Shown here piece after piece: positions 6,929 to 16,400 of a stretch of 64,000 nt of DNA. Location: NCBI RefSeq assembly GCF_001545155.1, contig NZ_CP014226.1, positions 363,152-427,151 of the forward strand, in the 5' to 3' direction. The DNA comes from Halomonas chromatireducens (GTDB taxonomy: Bacteria; Pseudomonadota; Gammaproteobacteria; Pseudomonadales; Halomonadaceae). The translations under genes and the position numbers were made by a program. Positions within the stretch are counted from its first letter, which is position 1, and each line of letters begins with the position of its first letter. The notes under the pieces are model-generated. The model had not been told where the DNA came from, did not search any database, and was given only the letters and a program-made list of their open reading frames with translations.

Positions 6929-9376
6929 TTAATCTTGGCCTGATGTTATCCCCAACCCGCTCACCCTCACTACCTCCCTCGTCACCGCCTCATCCAGCAT
7001 CCCGCGGCCCGTCTCCACCAGCGTTAGCCAATCGCGTGCGCGGGTGATGCCGGTGTAGACCAGCTCGCGGGTGAGGATTGGGTTGGGCGCGTCGGGGAGC
7101 AGCAGGGTGGTGTGGGTGAATTCCGAGCCCTGGGATTTGTGTACCGTCATGGCGAATACGGTTTCCACCGCCTGCAGGCGGCTGGGCAGCACCCACTTGA
7201 TGTCGCCACTGCCGTCGCTTGCCGGGAAGGCGACGCGCAGCAGGGTGCGGCCGGGCGATTCGCTGGCGCTGCGGGCCTCGGGCACGGCGAGGGTGATGCC
7301 GATATCGCCGTTCATCAGCCCCAGGCTGTAGTCGTTGCGGGTGACGAGCACCGGGCGGCCTTCGAACCAGCCCTGTTCCAGCTCCGGGTCGCTGGCCTTG
7401 AGCCAGCCGGCGCGCCGGAGTGCCCGGCCGATGCGTGGGTTCAATCCTTGTATGCCCCATGGGCCTTTCCTCAGTGCGCACAGCAACTGGAAGTGGCCAT
7501 GGGCGGCGAGCACCTGGCGGGCCCAGTCGTCATAGGGCTGGCGCGCTTCGCCTTCGCCGAAGAAGGGTTGTGCGGGGCGCGCTGCTTTCATCACTTCAAG
7601 GTAGTGGCCGTAGCCGACCGGTGGCGCGATGGGTTCGCTACGGCGGTCGTGGCGGCCTTCACTGCTATTGGCGAAGCCTGTCGGGTTGCCGTTTACCACC
7701 AGGCGGTCCAGCGCTGGGTCGTCGGCATCCGCCAGGGCGAGACGGGCAATATCGGCGTAGCCCTGCTGGAAGATCTCCCGTACGGCGCGCTTCTTTTCCT
7801 TCTGCCCATGATCGGGACCAAGCGGGCGGTTGACCGCTTCGGCGAGCTGGCCGATGCCGCTTTTCGCATCGAAGCGATGGCTTACCCGCAGCATGGCGAT
7901 GGCCTGGTCCAGCGGCAGGCCGCTCTCGTCTCGGTATCGTTCAGGAATCGGCGTGCCAGTCACCCGTTCCAGCCAGTCGCAGGAGGCCGGGGTGTAGTGG
8001 CCGCCTTCGGCGCGCTGGCAGAGGTCGCCGAGTACGGCGCCGGCTTCCACCGAGGCGAGCTGGTCCTTGTCGCCGAGCAGGATCAGCCGCGCCCTGGGCG
8101 GCAGGGCGGTGAGCACGGCGGCCATCATCTCGATATCCACCATCGAGGCTTCGTCGATCACCAGGGCGTCCAGCGCCAGCGGGTTGCCGGCGTAGTGGCG
8201 GAAGTGACGGGTGTCCGGTCGCGAGCCCAGAAGGCGGTGCAGCGTGGTCACTTCGGTGGGGATGCTGTCGCGCAGGGTTGAGATATCCACACCCTGTTGG
8301 CCCACGGCGGCGGCCAGTTCCACCAGCGAAAGCCCCTGCACCTGCTTGGCGATGGATTCGTTGAGGCGAGCCGCGGCCTTGCCGGTGGGGGCGGCCAGGC
8401 GGATACGCAGCGGGCGTGGGGCGCCTGAGCCTGCTTGCACCGGCTCGCCCAGGGCCAGCGCCTGCAACAGGGCGAGCAATTTGACCACGGTGGTGGTCTT
8501 GCCGGTGCCGGGGCCGCCGGTGATCACCGCGAAGTGTGCCTGGGCGGCGAGGGCGCAGGCGATTTTTTGCCAGTCGATGTCCGCGCTGCTGGGGAAGAGG
8601 GAATCAAGAGCAGTGGCGAAGCGGTTAGTGTCGGTGGCGTCACCCGGGCGCCTATCGGCGCCAGTCGTGAGCTGAAGCTTCCTCCTACAGATTTCGTCGC
8701 TTGTGCTGGAGGGTAAGGCGTCGTCGCTTGTGCCCAGTCTTGCCGAGATGTGGTGGCGAATATCCCGCTCGTACTGCCAGTAGCGGCGCAGGTAGAGCCG
8801 CACGTTGCCGTCGTGCTCGCTGCGCACCAGCGGGGTGTTTCCTGGGCCACTACCGTCCGCCACCAGGGCGGGATGGTGCAGGGCGTCGCGCCAGGTGGCG
8901 AGTTCCAGCCCTGCCAGCAGGTCGCTGGGCAGCGGCGGCGGGTCGCTGAGGTCGTCGCCTTCCGGCGGCAGCGAGAGCGCCAGGTCGGGCGCGGCCAGGG
9001 TCTGGGCGAGATCGAGGCAGACGTGGCCGCGGCCGAGCTGATGGCTGGCAAGGGCAGCTGCGAGCAGCAGCAGGGGAGGGGCGTCGCTCACTTCACGCTG
9101 GAAGAAGCTGGCCAGTGCCCGGTCCAGCGCACGCAGCCAGCCGCGCTCCACCCAGCGGTCGAGCAGGGCGAACAGCGCTTGGGTGTCGTGAAGCGCGGCC
9201 AGGGGCGGTTCCGGCCTGGTGGGTTCGCTCTTGCCTGGTGCGTCGCCAATGCCTGCTTCGGTGCTAGCATTTGATTCGTTGCTAATACCTACTTCGTTAC
9301 TGGCGCCTGATTCCTCACCGAGATCGGCGAACAGGTCCGGGGTGGCGTCGTCGTGGTGCTTGCTGCGCTTGCTCAT
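6929..9376 (-). CDS. recD: Exodeoxyribonuclease V alpha subunit (RecD)
   Basis: The 5'-3' helicase subunit of RecBCD, which unwinds and degrades double-strand ends and loads RecA after Chi. Walker A is GGPGTGKTTT (about 287-296), the DEAS box is VIDEASMVD, and the C-terminal helicase motif is FAMTVHKSQGSEF. It is 815 residues against 608 in E. coli. Extra material includes a low-complexity N-terminus (about 20-50) and in-frame segments around residues 218-252 and near the SSEGRHDRR stretch, both of which overlap small DNA palindromes. ATG 9376 overlaps the recB stop as ATGA. The last 190 bp are duplicated at 6038-6228. Confidence 0.96.
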   Translation of the reverse strand: MSKRSKHHDDATPDLFADLGEESGASNEVGISNESNASTEAGIGDAPGKSEPTRPEPPLAALHDTQALFALLDRWVERGWLRALDRALASFFQREVSDAPPLLLLAAALASHQLGRGHVCLDLAQTLAAPDLALSLPPEGDDLSDPPPLPSDLLAGLELATWRDALHHPALVADGSGPGNTPLVRSEHDGNVRLYLRRYWQYERDIRHHISARLGTSDDALPSSTSDEICRRKLQLTTGADRRPGDATDTNRFATALDSLFPSSADIDWQKIACALAAQAHFAVITGGPGTGKTTTVVKLLALLQALALGEPVQAGSGAPRPLRIRLAAPTGKAAARLNESIAKQVQGLSLVELAAAVGQQGVDISTLRDSIPTEVTTLHRLLGSRPDTRHFRHYAGNPLALDALVIDEASMVDIEMMAAVLTALPPRARLILLGDKDQLASVEAGAVLGDLCQRAEGGHYTPASCDWLERVTGTPIPERYRDESGLPLDQAIAMLRVSHRFDAKSGIGQLAEAVNRPLGPDHGQKEKKRAVREIFQQGYADIARLALADADDPALDRLVVNGNPTGFANSSEGRHDRRSEPIAPPVGYGHYLEVMKAARPAQPFFGEGEARQPYDDWARQVLAAHGHFQLLCALRKGPWGIQGLNPRIGRALRRAGWLKASDPELEQGWFEGRPVLVTRNDYSLGLMNGDIGITLAVPEARSASESPGRTLLRVAFPASDGSGDIKWVLPSRLQAVETVFAMTVHKSQGSEFTHTTLLLPDAPNPILTRELVYTGITRARDWLTLVETGRGMLDEAVTREVVRVSGLGITSGQD
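7607..7644. repeat. Palindromic element inside recD
   Basis: GCCGTAGC-22 nt-GCTACGGC, perfect 8-bp arms. It encodes part of a stretch (around SSEGRHDRRSEPIAPPVGYG) that looks like extra sequence between recognisable RecD blocks. Confidence 0.55.
8647..8662. repeat. REP-like hairpin inside recD
   Basis: GGCGCC-TATC-GGCGCC, next to AGCTGAAGCTTCCTCCTACA. The combination resembles the extragenic palindromic repeats common in gammaproteobacteria, but here it is translated in frame (TGADRRPGDAT). Confidence 0.6.
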
Positions 9377-12300
9377 GCCGGCGCCTCCGTTGCCTGAGTG
9401 GCGGTGTTCGCCGCTTGGGTGTCGCCCCGGAAGAGCGCATCCATCGCTTCGATCAGCTGGCGCGGGGGGCGCTCGGCGTGCACGCCGCGGCTCTCGGCAT
9501 TGGCGCCACGCAGGAATACGGTGAGCGAGCCGCCGATGTGGCGGTCGTAATCGTAGCCCGGCAGCCGCGCCTTGAGCAGCCGGTGCAGGGCCAGCAGGTA
9601 GAGCGCGTACTGCAGGTCGTAGCGTTTCTCGGCCACCGCCTGGCGCATCGCCTCGGGGCTGTAGGCGCTGTCGTCCGGCCCCAGGTGGTTCGATTTCCAG
9701 TCGGCCACGTAGTAGCGCCCTTCATGCTCGAACACCAGGTCGATGAAGCCCTTGAGCATGCCGTTGAGGGTGTCGGTATCCAGCGCGGGGCGCGGCAGGC
9801 TGGTATCTGCGCTGCCATAAGGGCTAGGGAGTGTGTAAGCACTTACGAGGGCGTCCAGCTGGCGGGTGTCGACCTTGCTGGCGGCGAACCAGAATTCCAT
9901 CTCCACCTGGTAGCTCGTGAGCGTTTCGAGCGTAAGGCTGCCCGCGCCATTGGGAAGCGGCAGCGGGGCGGCGAGCAGGGTGCCGAACCAGACGTGCAGG
10001 GTATTCAGCCACGGCTGCCAGCCGCGCACCTGGCAGCGCCGGGCCAGGGTCTCCTCGCGCAGGGCCGGGTCGCGGGCCACGCGGGCGAAGCCTAACTCGC
10101 CGGCCCATTCGAGAATGCCGTGCAGGAAGGTGCCGGGGCCGGGGCCCCTCGGAAACCTGTGCAAGGAGGGCAGCGGTTCGCTCTGGCCGCTGTCATGGGG
10201 CTCTTCAATCACTTCCAGCGCGGTGGCCTCCATAGCGGTGGCCGGCTCGGGCAGGCTGCCGTTTCGCTGCGCTTCGCTGTCATGGGGGGTAGAACGTAAG
10301 TCAGCCCTTACTGGGGCGCTTACCATTTCGCCCGAGAGGCGCAGCGCCGAGTAGCTGGCGATCCACCAGTGCTCGCGGGCGGGGCGTGCGGGCGTGCGCG
10401 CTTCGCCCAGGGCATCGTCGCGCTCTGTCTGGGTGACGATCTGGGCGTGGGCCGGCGGTGCCGGGGCGATCTCGATGGCGGCGCAGTCCCCCTTGAGCTG
10501 CTTCAGTGCTTCTTCAAAAACACTGGGTCCGATGGGCGCGCCATTGGCCAGCAGCTGGCCGATGGCGCTGCCTTCGCCGCCCTTGAGCGGGGCCATGCCG
10601 AGCCAGGTGGCGTGGCGCGCCCGGGTCAACGCCACGTAGAGCTTGCGCAGGTCCTCGCCCAGGCGCTCGCGGTCGACGGTGGCCAGGGTTTCCTCGTCGG
10701 CCTCCAGGCTGATGCGCAGCCGGCCTTCGGCGTCGTGCCAGCGCAGCGGCGAGTCGTCCTTCCTGGTCGGGCGGTGGCTGCAGATAAAGGGCAGGAACAC
10801 CAGCGGGTACTCCAACCCCTTGGACTTGTGAATGGTGATGACCTGCACCAGGTCGGCGTCGCTCTCCAGGCGCAGCTTGTGGGTGTCGCCCTGGCCTTCG
10901 GGGTGGGCGATGGATTCGGCGAGAAAGCGGATCAGCGCGTGTTCGCCATCGAGTTCCTGGCTGGCGTGCTGCAGTAATTCGCCTAGATGGAGAAGGTCGG
11001 TAAGCACTCTCTCACCATCCACGAATGTCTGCACGGGCGAATCGCTGCGTTGCTCGGTGCTCGTAAGCTCGCCTAACCCCACGTTATGTCTCGCTTCCTG
11101 TGCGCCGAGCGCCTTGCGCTTCATCCCGTTCGACGATTCGTGGGCGGGCCCGCTCGACAGCAGTCGCGTCGCCACGTCGAAGTCGTGGATGATCTTGCGC
11201 ACCAGCGGCAGCACGCCCTGGCGCTGCCACAGGCGGTGGTAGTCGCGGAACTGCAGCACGCGGCTTTCCCAGGCCAGTTCATCTTCGTTCAAACTATCCA
11301 GCGTGGCGATATCGAGCCCCAGCACCGGGGTGGCCAGGGCGGTGCGCAGCAGTCTGTCGTCTTCAGGCGCCGCACAGGCGCGCAGCCAGGCGTCGAGCTG
11401 GGCGGCGACCGGCGAGGCGAACACCTTGTCCTTGTCGGAGAGGTAGACGCTCTTCACCCCGCGCCGGGCCAGCGCCTGGCGGATCGCCCGCGCCTCGCCC
11501 AGGCCGTTGACCAGCACCGCCATATTGGAGGGCTTGAGCGGCTTGAGGGTGTCCTCATCCTTGAAGCCGGTACGGTCCGCCTGGCCTTCGTTGAGCAGCT
11601 CGACCATATAGGAGGCGCAGCGCTCGGCCATCACGCCGTGGTAGGCGGTCTTGGAAAGCGGCTCGTCGCTGTCGAGCTGCCACAGGGTCATGGCTGGTAG
11701 TGGCTGGCCCTGGCGGGTAAGTGAGTCCTTGCGCCCTTTGGCGCCAACCGCATTGAAAGGAACGGGGTTCCCCTCGGGAGAATTGAACAGGAAGGCGCCG
11801 GGAGGGTGCGCCTCGGCGAATTCGAAGCAGCGGTTCACCGACTCGACCATCGCGCTGCTGGAGCGGAAGTTGGTGCCCAGGGTGACGTGGCGGCCTTGGG
11901 TGTCGCGGCGTGCGCGCAGGTAGGTATGGATGTCGGCGCCGCGGAAGGCGTAGATCGCCTGCTTTGGGTCGCCGATCAGGAACACGCCGGTCTCAGGCGA
12001 GTTCTCGCGGATGCGGTACACGCAGTCGAAGATGCGGTACTGCACCGGGTCGGTGTCCTGGAATTCATCGACCAGGGCGACGGGAAACTGTCGGCGGATC
12101 TGCGCGCCCAGCGCCTCACGGTTGGGGCCGGCAAGCGCCCGGTCGAGATGCGTGAGCAGCTCGTTGGGGCCCATCTCGGCGCGGCGCTCCTGCTCGCGGT
12201 CGAGCCGCGCCCGGCACCAGTGCACGGCGTGGGTGAGCAGGTCGGCGTAGGGATCGGGCAGGGCGTTGAGCTCGTCCTGCAACGCGTCCAGCGCGGCCAG

Positions 12301-13437
12301 GGCCGGGTGGTTCGGCGGCTCGCCCTTGAGCCAGATATCGGCCATGCCCTGGGGCGTGAGGCGTTTCCAGGCGGCGTCAGTGAGGCTGGGCCAGGTGGCA
12401 TCCCCCTGAGACCAGTCGCGCAGAGCGCCGAGCCAGTTGGTGCGGCTGCGGGCATTGAAGCTCTGGCCCTTGAAGGCCTTCTGCTGGGCGGCCTCTTCGA
12501 ACAAATCACCCAATTGCTCGATCCACGTGGCCCACGGCGCCTTGAGCTCTGCCAGGCGCTTGGCGGTCTCGTGCTGGGCATTGGCCACGGTGTCGGCCGG
12601 GGGCGGGGCGCCTTTATTCAGAGCCTCGGCTTCGGGCATCAGCCCGCGCACCGCCTGGTGCAGCTGTTCGGGCGTGCTCCAGTGGCGTACTACGCTAGCC
12701 AGTTCGTCGGTGTTGAGCGGGTAGTAGAAGCTGCGCCAGTAGTCGCGCACCACTTCGAGCTCCAGCTCGGTCTGGTCGTTTTCCAGGTCGAGGGAAAACA
12801 GGCTGCCGCTGTCGAAGGCGTGCTCGCGCAGCATGCGGTAGCACCAGCTGTGGATGGTGGAGACGGCGGCCTCGTCCATCCATTCGGCGGCGAGCTGCAG
12901 GCGCCGGGCGCAAGCGGGCCAGGTGTCGGGATCGTATTGGTCGCGGAGGGCGATGAGGAGTGGATCTGCTTGCTGCTGGGTGGCAACCGGGGCTGACCCC
13001 GGCGCCCCGTGTTCAGCATCGTCAGCCGCTTCGCCAGCAGAACTCCGCGGAGGCGCTGTGAACCCGTCCCTGGGCGCTACATTCTGCATCCCTGCAGAAT
13101 GACCTCCGCTCTGTTCTGCTCCCGAAGCTTCGGCAAGGCCGGGCGCGGTTTCGGGCGCCTGTGGAGAGAGAAAGACTCCGGCGGCTTCCACTAGCCTCGC
13201 ACGAATCCGCTCGCGTAGCTCCTGGGTGGCGGCGTTGGTGAAGGTGACGACGAGAATTTCCGGCGGCGTCAGCGGGCGCTCGAAGGCAGCCTCGTCGGCC
13301 TCCGAGCGGGCGCCGAGCACCAGGCGCACGTAGAGCAGGGCGATGGTGAAGGTCTTGCCGGTGCCCGCGCTGGCTTCGATTAAGCGGCTGCCGTGCAATG
13401 GGCACGCCAATGGGTCTAACTGAGTGACCTCGCTCAT
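9373..13437 (-). CDS. recB: Exodeoxyribonuclease V beta subunit (RecB)
   Basis: The 3'-5' helicase and nuclease subunit of RecBCD. UvrD-type helicase motifs are clear: Walker A ASAGTGKTF (22-30), VTFTNAATQELRERI, LVDEFQDTDPVQY and VITIHKSKGLEYPLVFLPF. The C-terminal nuclease site is GFIDLVFEHEGRYYVADWKSNHLG, with the D-x17-D-x-K type metal ligands intact. At 1354 residues it is about 170 longer than E. coli RecB. Three extra stretches look inserted, with underlying DNA at about 12980-13120 (palindromic), 11040-11160 (flanked by CGAATCG/CGATTCG) and 10260-10330. ATGA overlaps join it to recC upstream and recD downstream. Confidence 0.97.
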   Translation of the reverse strand: MSEVTQLDPLACPLHGSRLIEASAGTGKTFTIALLYVRLVLGARSEADEAAFERPLTPPEILVVTFTNAATQELRERIRARLVEAAGVFLSPQAPETAPGLAEASGAEQSGGHSAGMQNVAPRDGFTAPPRSSAGEAADDAEHGAPGSAPVATQQQADPLLIALRDQYDPDTWPACARRLQLAAEWMDEAAVSTIHSWCYRMLREHAFDSGSLFSLDLENDQTELELEVVRDYWRSFYYPLNTDELASVVRHWSTPEQLHQAVRGLMPEAEALNKGAPPPADTVANAQHETAKRLAELKAPWATWIEQLGDLFEEAAQQKAFKGQSFNARSRTNWLGALRDWSQGDATWPSLTDAAWKRLTPQGMADIWLKGEPPNHPALAALDALQDELNALPDPYADLLTHAVHWCRARLDREQERRAEMGPNELLTHLDRALAGPNREALGAQIRRQFPVALVDEFQDTDPVQYRIFDCVYRIRENSPETGVFLIGDPKQAIYAFRGADIHTYLRARRDTQGRHVTLGTNFRSSSAMVESVNRCFEFAEAHPPGAFLFNSPEGNPVPFNAVGAKGRKDSLTRQGQPLPAMTLWQLDSDEPLSKTAYHGVMAERCASYMVELLNEGQADRTGFKDEDTLKPLKPSNMAVLVNGLGEARAIRQALARRGVKSVYLSDKDKVFASPVAAQLDAWLRACAAPEDDRLLRTALATPVLGLDIATLDSLNEDELAWESRVLQFRDYHRLWQRQGVLPLVRKIIHDFDVATRLLSSGPAHESSNGMKRKALGAQEARHNVGLGELTSTEQRSDSPVQTFVDGERVLTDLLHLGELLQHASQELDGEHALIRFLAESIAHPEGQGDTHKLRLESDADLVQVITIHKSKGLEYPLVFLPFICSHRPTRKDDSPLRWHDAEGRLRISLEADEETLATVDRERLGEDLRKLYVALTRARHATWLGMAPLKGGEGSAIGQLLANGAPIGPSVFEEALKQLKGDCAAIEIAPAPPAHAQIVTQTERDDALGEARTPARPAREHWWIASYSALRLSGEMVSAPVRADLRSTPHDSEAQRNGSLPEPATAMEATALEVIEEPHDSGQSEPLPSLHRFPRGPGPGTFLHGILEWAGELGFARVARDPALREETLARRCQVRGWQPWLNTLHVWFGTLLAAPLPLPNGAGSLTLETLTSYQVEMEFWFAASKVDTRQLDALVSAYTLPSPYGSADTSLPRPALDTDTLNGMLKGFIDLVFEHEGRYYVADWKSNHLGPDDSAYSPEAMRQAVAEKRYDLQYALYLLALHRLLKARLPGYDYDRHIGGSLTVFLRGANAESRGVHAERPPRQLIEAMDALFRGDTQAANTATQATEAPA
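12987..13002. repeat. Inverted repeat inside recB
   Basis: CCGGGG-CTGA-CCCCGG, perfect 6-bp arms, within an apparent in-frame insertion that encodes HGAPGSAPVAT. Confidence 0.55.
13081..13100. repeat. Inverted repeat inside recB
   Basis: ATTCTGCA-TCCC-TGCAGAAT, perfect 8-bp arms, about 80 bp from the repeat at 12987 and in the same apparent insertion (encoding SAGMQNVAPRDG). It resembles small mobile palindromic repeats that usually lie between genes. Confidence 0.6.
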
Positions 13438-16400
13438 CCCTTGCTCCCCGCTTTCTTCTCTTCTGTCTCCTTCCCGCTCTCTTTCTTGTCGCCTTTGACG
13501 GCCAGGTGTACCGGGGCGAGCAGCCGTTCGGTGAGTTCGGCAAAACCGAGTCTGTCCTGGCGGGCTTCGTAGAGCCGGGTGAAGGTTGGCCAGCGGTGGG
13601 CGAGGTAGGCGTTACGGCCCACTTCGCCGGCGTTGTAGTCGTCACCCTCGTAGGTCTTGCGGGCAGCGTGCCAGGCGTCGCTGTCGCGCTCACTCTCTGG
13701 TGGGTGTTGTGAAGAGCCAAGTTTGCTCAGCCAGACGAAGGCGGTGTCGCAGGCCAGCGGCAGCGGCTCGCGCATGCCGGCCTGCCAGGTTTTGACGATC
13801 TCGCGCAGGTGCCCGCGGGCGAGTTCCGGGTCGAGGGGCGGCAGCGTTACGTGGCCGGCCTTGGAGAGCAGCCGGGTGGTCAAAGGGTGGCCTTCCAGAT
13901 GACCGGCCAGGTGCGTCACCCAGTGGCGCAGGATGTGTTGCCAGTGGTACTTGCCCTTCTTGATCAGGCTGCTGCTGACCAGCACCAGGTGGCAGCGGTT
14001 GCCCTCTGGGTCGCTGCGCAGTTCGTCGAGCCAGTCTTCCACGGGGGGCGCGCCGGGCACGTTGAGCTGCACCGGCTCGGGCTCTTCGATGGCGTGGGGC
14101 CACTCGTCCAGCGCGGCCTCATAGGCTTCGAACAGCTCCGGCATCGGTTCGGTGAGCTGCTCGCGCATGCGCTCGCCGAAGGCGCCCATGGCCAGCACGC
14201 CTTGGCCCTGCAGTCGGTCGAGGGTGGCCAGCATGGCCGGCTCGCGGGGTTGGTTCTCGTCCACGGCGCGGCGCTGCTCGCGGATCAGCAGGTCCTGCAA
14301 CTGCCAGTTGCCGAGGCCGTCCAGGGCGAAGGGCTCGTGGTCGAGGCTGACGATGTCCTCGCGCTCGAGGAACACTTTGAGGCGGGTGGTAAAGAAGGCC
14401 TTGGCAGGATCGCGCAGGAAGTTGCCGAGTTGGGCCAGCGTCAGCGGCGTGTCCTGTTTATATGCCTCCAGGTCGAGGGGCGCTGCTTCCGCTGTCGCTT
14501 CTCCGTGCATGTCGCGCCACTCGTGGGCGTAGGTAAACAGCCGCCGGGTCGAGACGTTGCGCTCGGCCTGCTGTGCCTCGCTGGGGAAGTAGGTGCGGCT
14601 GAACGGCTGCAGCGGGTGTGCGGTGGTGAGGGCGTCGAGCAAATCGCTGCCGTCGCTTTCGCCCTTGTCGGAAAGGCACCAACCGGCCCGGAGGTGATCG
14701 CGCAGCTGGCCGACCAGCACCGAGGGCGGCTTCTCTCCGTTGTCGACGATGCTGCGGCCCACCCAACTGACGTAGAGCTGCTCCCGGGCGGAGAGCAGCG
14801 CTTCCAGGAACAGGTAGCGGTCATCCTCGCGGCGCGAGCGGTCGCCGGGGCGGTAGTCGCCGTTCATCAGGTCGAAGTCCATCGGCGGCTGACTGCGCGG
14901 GTAGTCGCCGTCGTTCATGCCCAGCAGGCAGACGCGCTTGAAGGGGATGGCGCGCATCGGCATCAGGGTGGCGAAGTTCACCGCGCCGGCCATGAAGCGC
15001 TGGGACAGGCTCGATTCGTCGATCTGCCCCAGCCAGTGCTCGCGCACCACGGAGAGCGGAAGGTCGCGGATCAGCTCGGCCTCCTGGGCGCTCTCTTGCC
15101 ACTCCTGCAGTTTCTGTTCGAGTTGGGCCAGCATCAGGCTGTCGTCGGGCGTGTCGGCGAGGAAGCTCGCCTCCAGCAGGGCGCGCAGGCGCTGCACCCA
15201 GCCGGCCACGTCGGTGGGCTCACGCAGGGTGCGCCACTGCTGTTCCAGAGTTTCCAGCAGCGCGGCGAGGGGCCCGGCCAGCGCCGCTTCCAGCCCGCCG
15301 ATGTCGTCGAAGGGCTCGATGCCCTGCCACGGGCCGCTGGCAGCCTCGCCCACGGCGTAGCCCAGCAATAGCCGGCGCAGGCCGAAGGCCCAGGTGTTCT
15401 GCTCCATGCCCTGTGGCAGGTCGAGGCTGCCACGCTGGCCGGCATTGAGCCCCCAGCGGATGCCGGCGCCTTCGATCCAGCGGCGCAGGGTGGGTACGTC
15501 GTCCTCATTGAGCCCGAAACGTGTGCGCAGGGCGGGCACGTCGATCAGGTCGAGCAGGTCGCTCACCGAGAGGCGCAGCTCCGGCAGGCGCAGAAGTTTC
15601 TCCAGCGCGATCAGCAGCGGCAGGCGGTGGCGGCTGCCCTGGTCGGAGAGCGTGAAGGGGATGTAGCGCGGGTCGTCGCGTTCCAGTTGGCCCCTCGCAT
15701 ACTGACCAAAGACCGCCTGCACATGGGGCGCGTAGTGGTCGATGTCCGGCACCATCACGATCACGTCGCGGGGCTTGAGGCTGGGGTCGGCGCTGAAGGC
15801 GGCGAGCAGCTGGTCGTGGAGGATCTCCACCTCGCGCTGGGGGCTGTGGGCGGCGTGGAAGACGATGGAGTCGTCGCGGCTGGGGTCCACCGCCGGCCAG
15901 GTCTCGCGGGTTTCGTGCAGCGGGCGCAGCTCGCGGATGTCGTCCTGCAGCTGCTGCAGCAGCCGGCCGTCCCCTTCGCGCACGAAGGGCTCGAACAGGT
16001 CGATGCGCAGCGAGTCGGCGGCGAACAGGCGCTCGTACTGCTGGGCGTCGTCGTGCTCGTCGAGCAGGCGCAGGTAGTCGCGGCCCTGCTTGCCCCAGGC
16101 GGCCAGCAGCGGCTGGGCGTGCAGGTGGAGGCTTTCCGCTCCGTCGCCATTAGCGTCAGCGTCGCCAAGGCCAAGCACGTCGAGCCGGGCGGGCATGCCG
16201 ACCTTGCGCTGCTGCCGGTAGCGCTGGGCGCGGAGCAGGTCCTTGTGCTCGATGATGTCGGCCCAGTAGTGCTGGCAGGGGTTGTGCACGCACAGCACCA
16301 CCTGGCTGCAGCGGGCGATGGCGGCCAGCGCTTCCAGCGACTGCTGCGGCAGCGAGGAGATGCCGAACACCATGACTCGCCGCGGCAGGCCGGCGGGGCG

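Noticed and set aside
7112..8281. Long plus-strand open frames opposite recC, recB and recD
   Set aside because: They are high-GC shadow frames with no recognisable motif or ribosome-binding site, and the recBCD proteins on the other strand are unmistakable.
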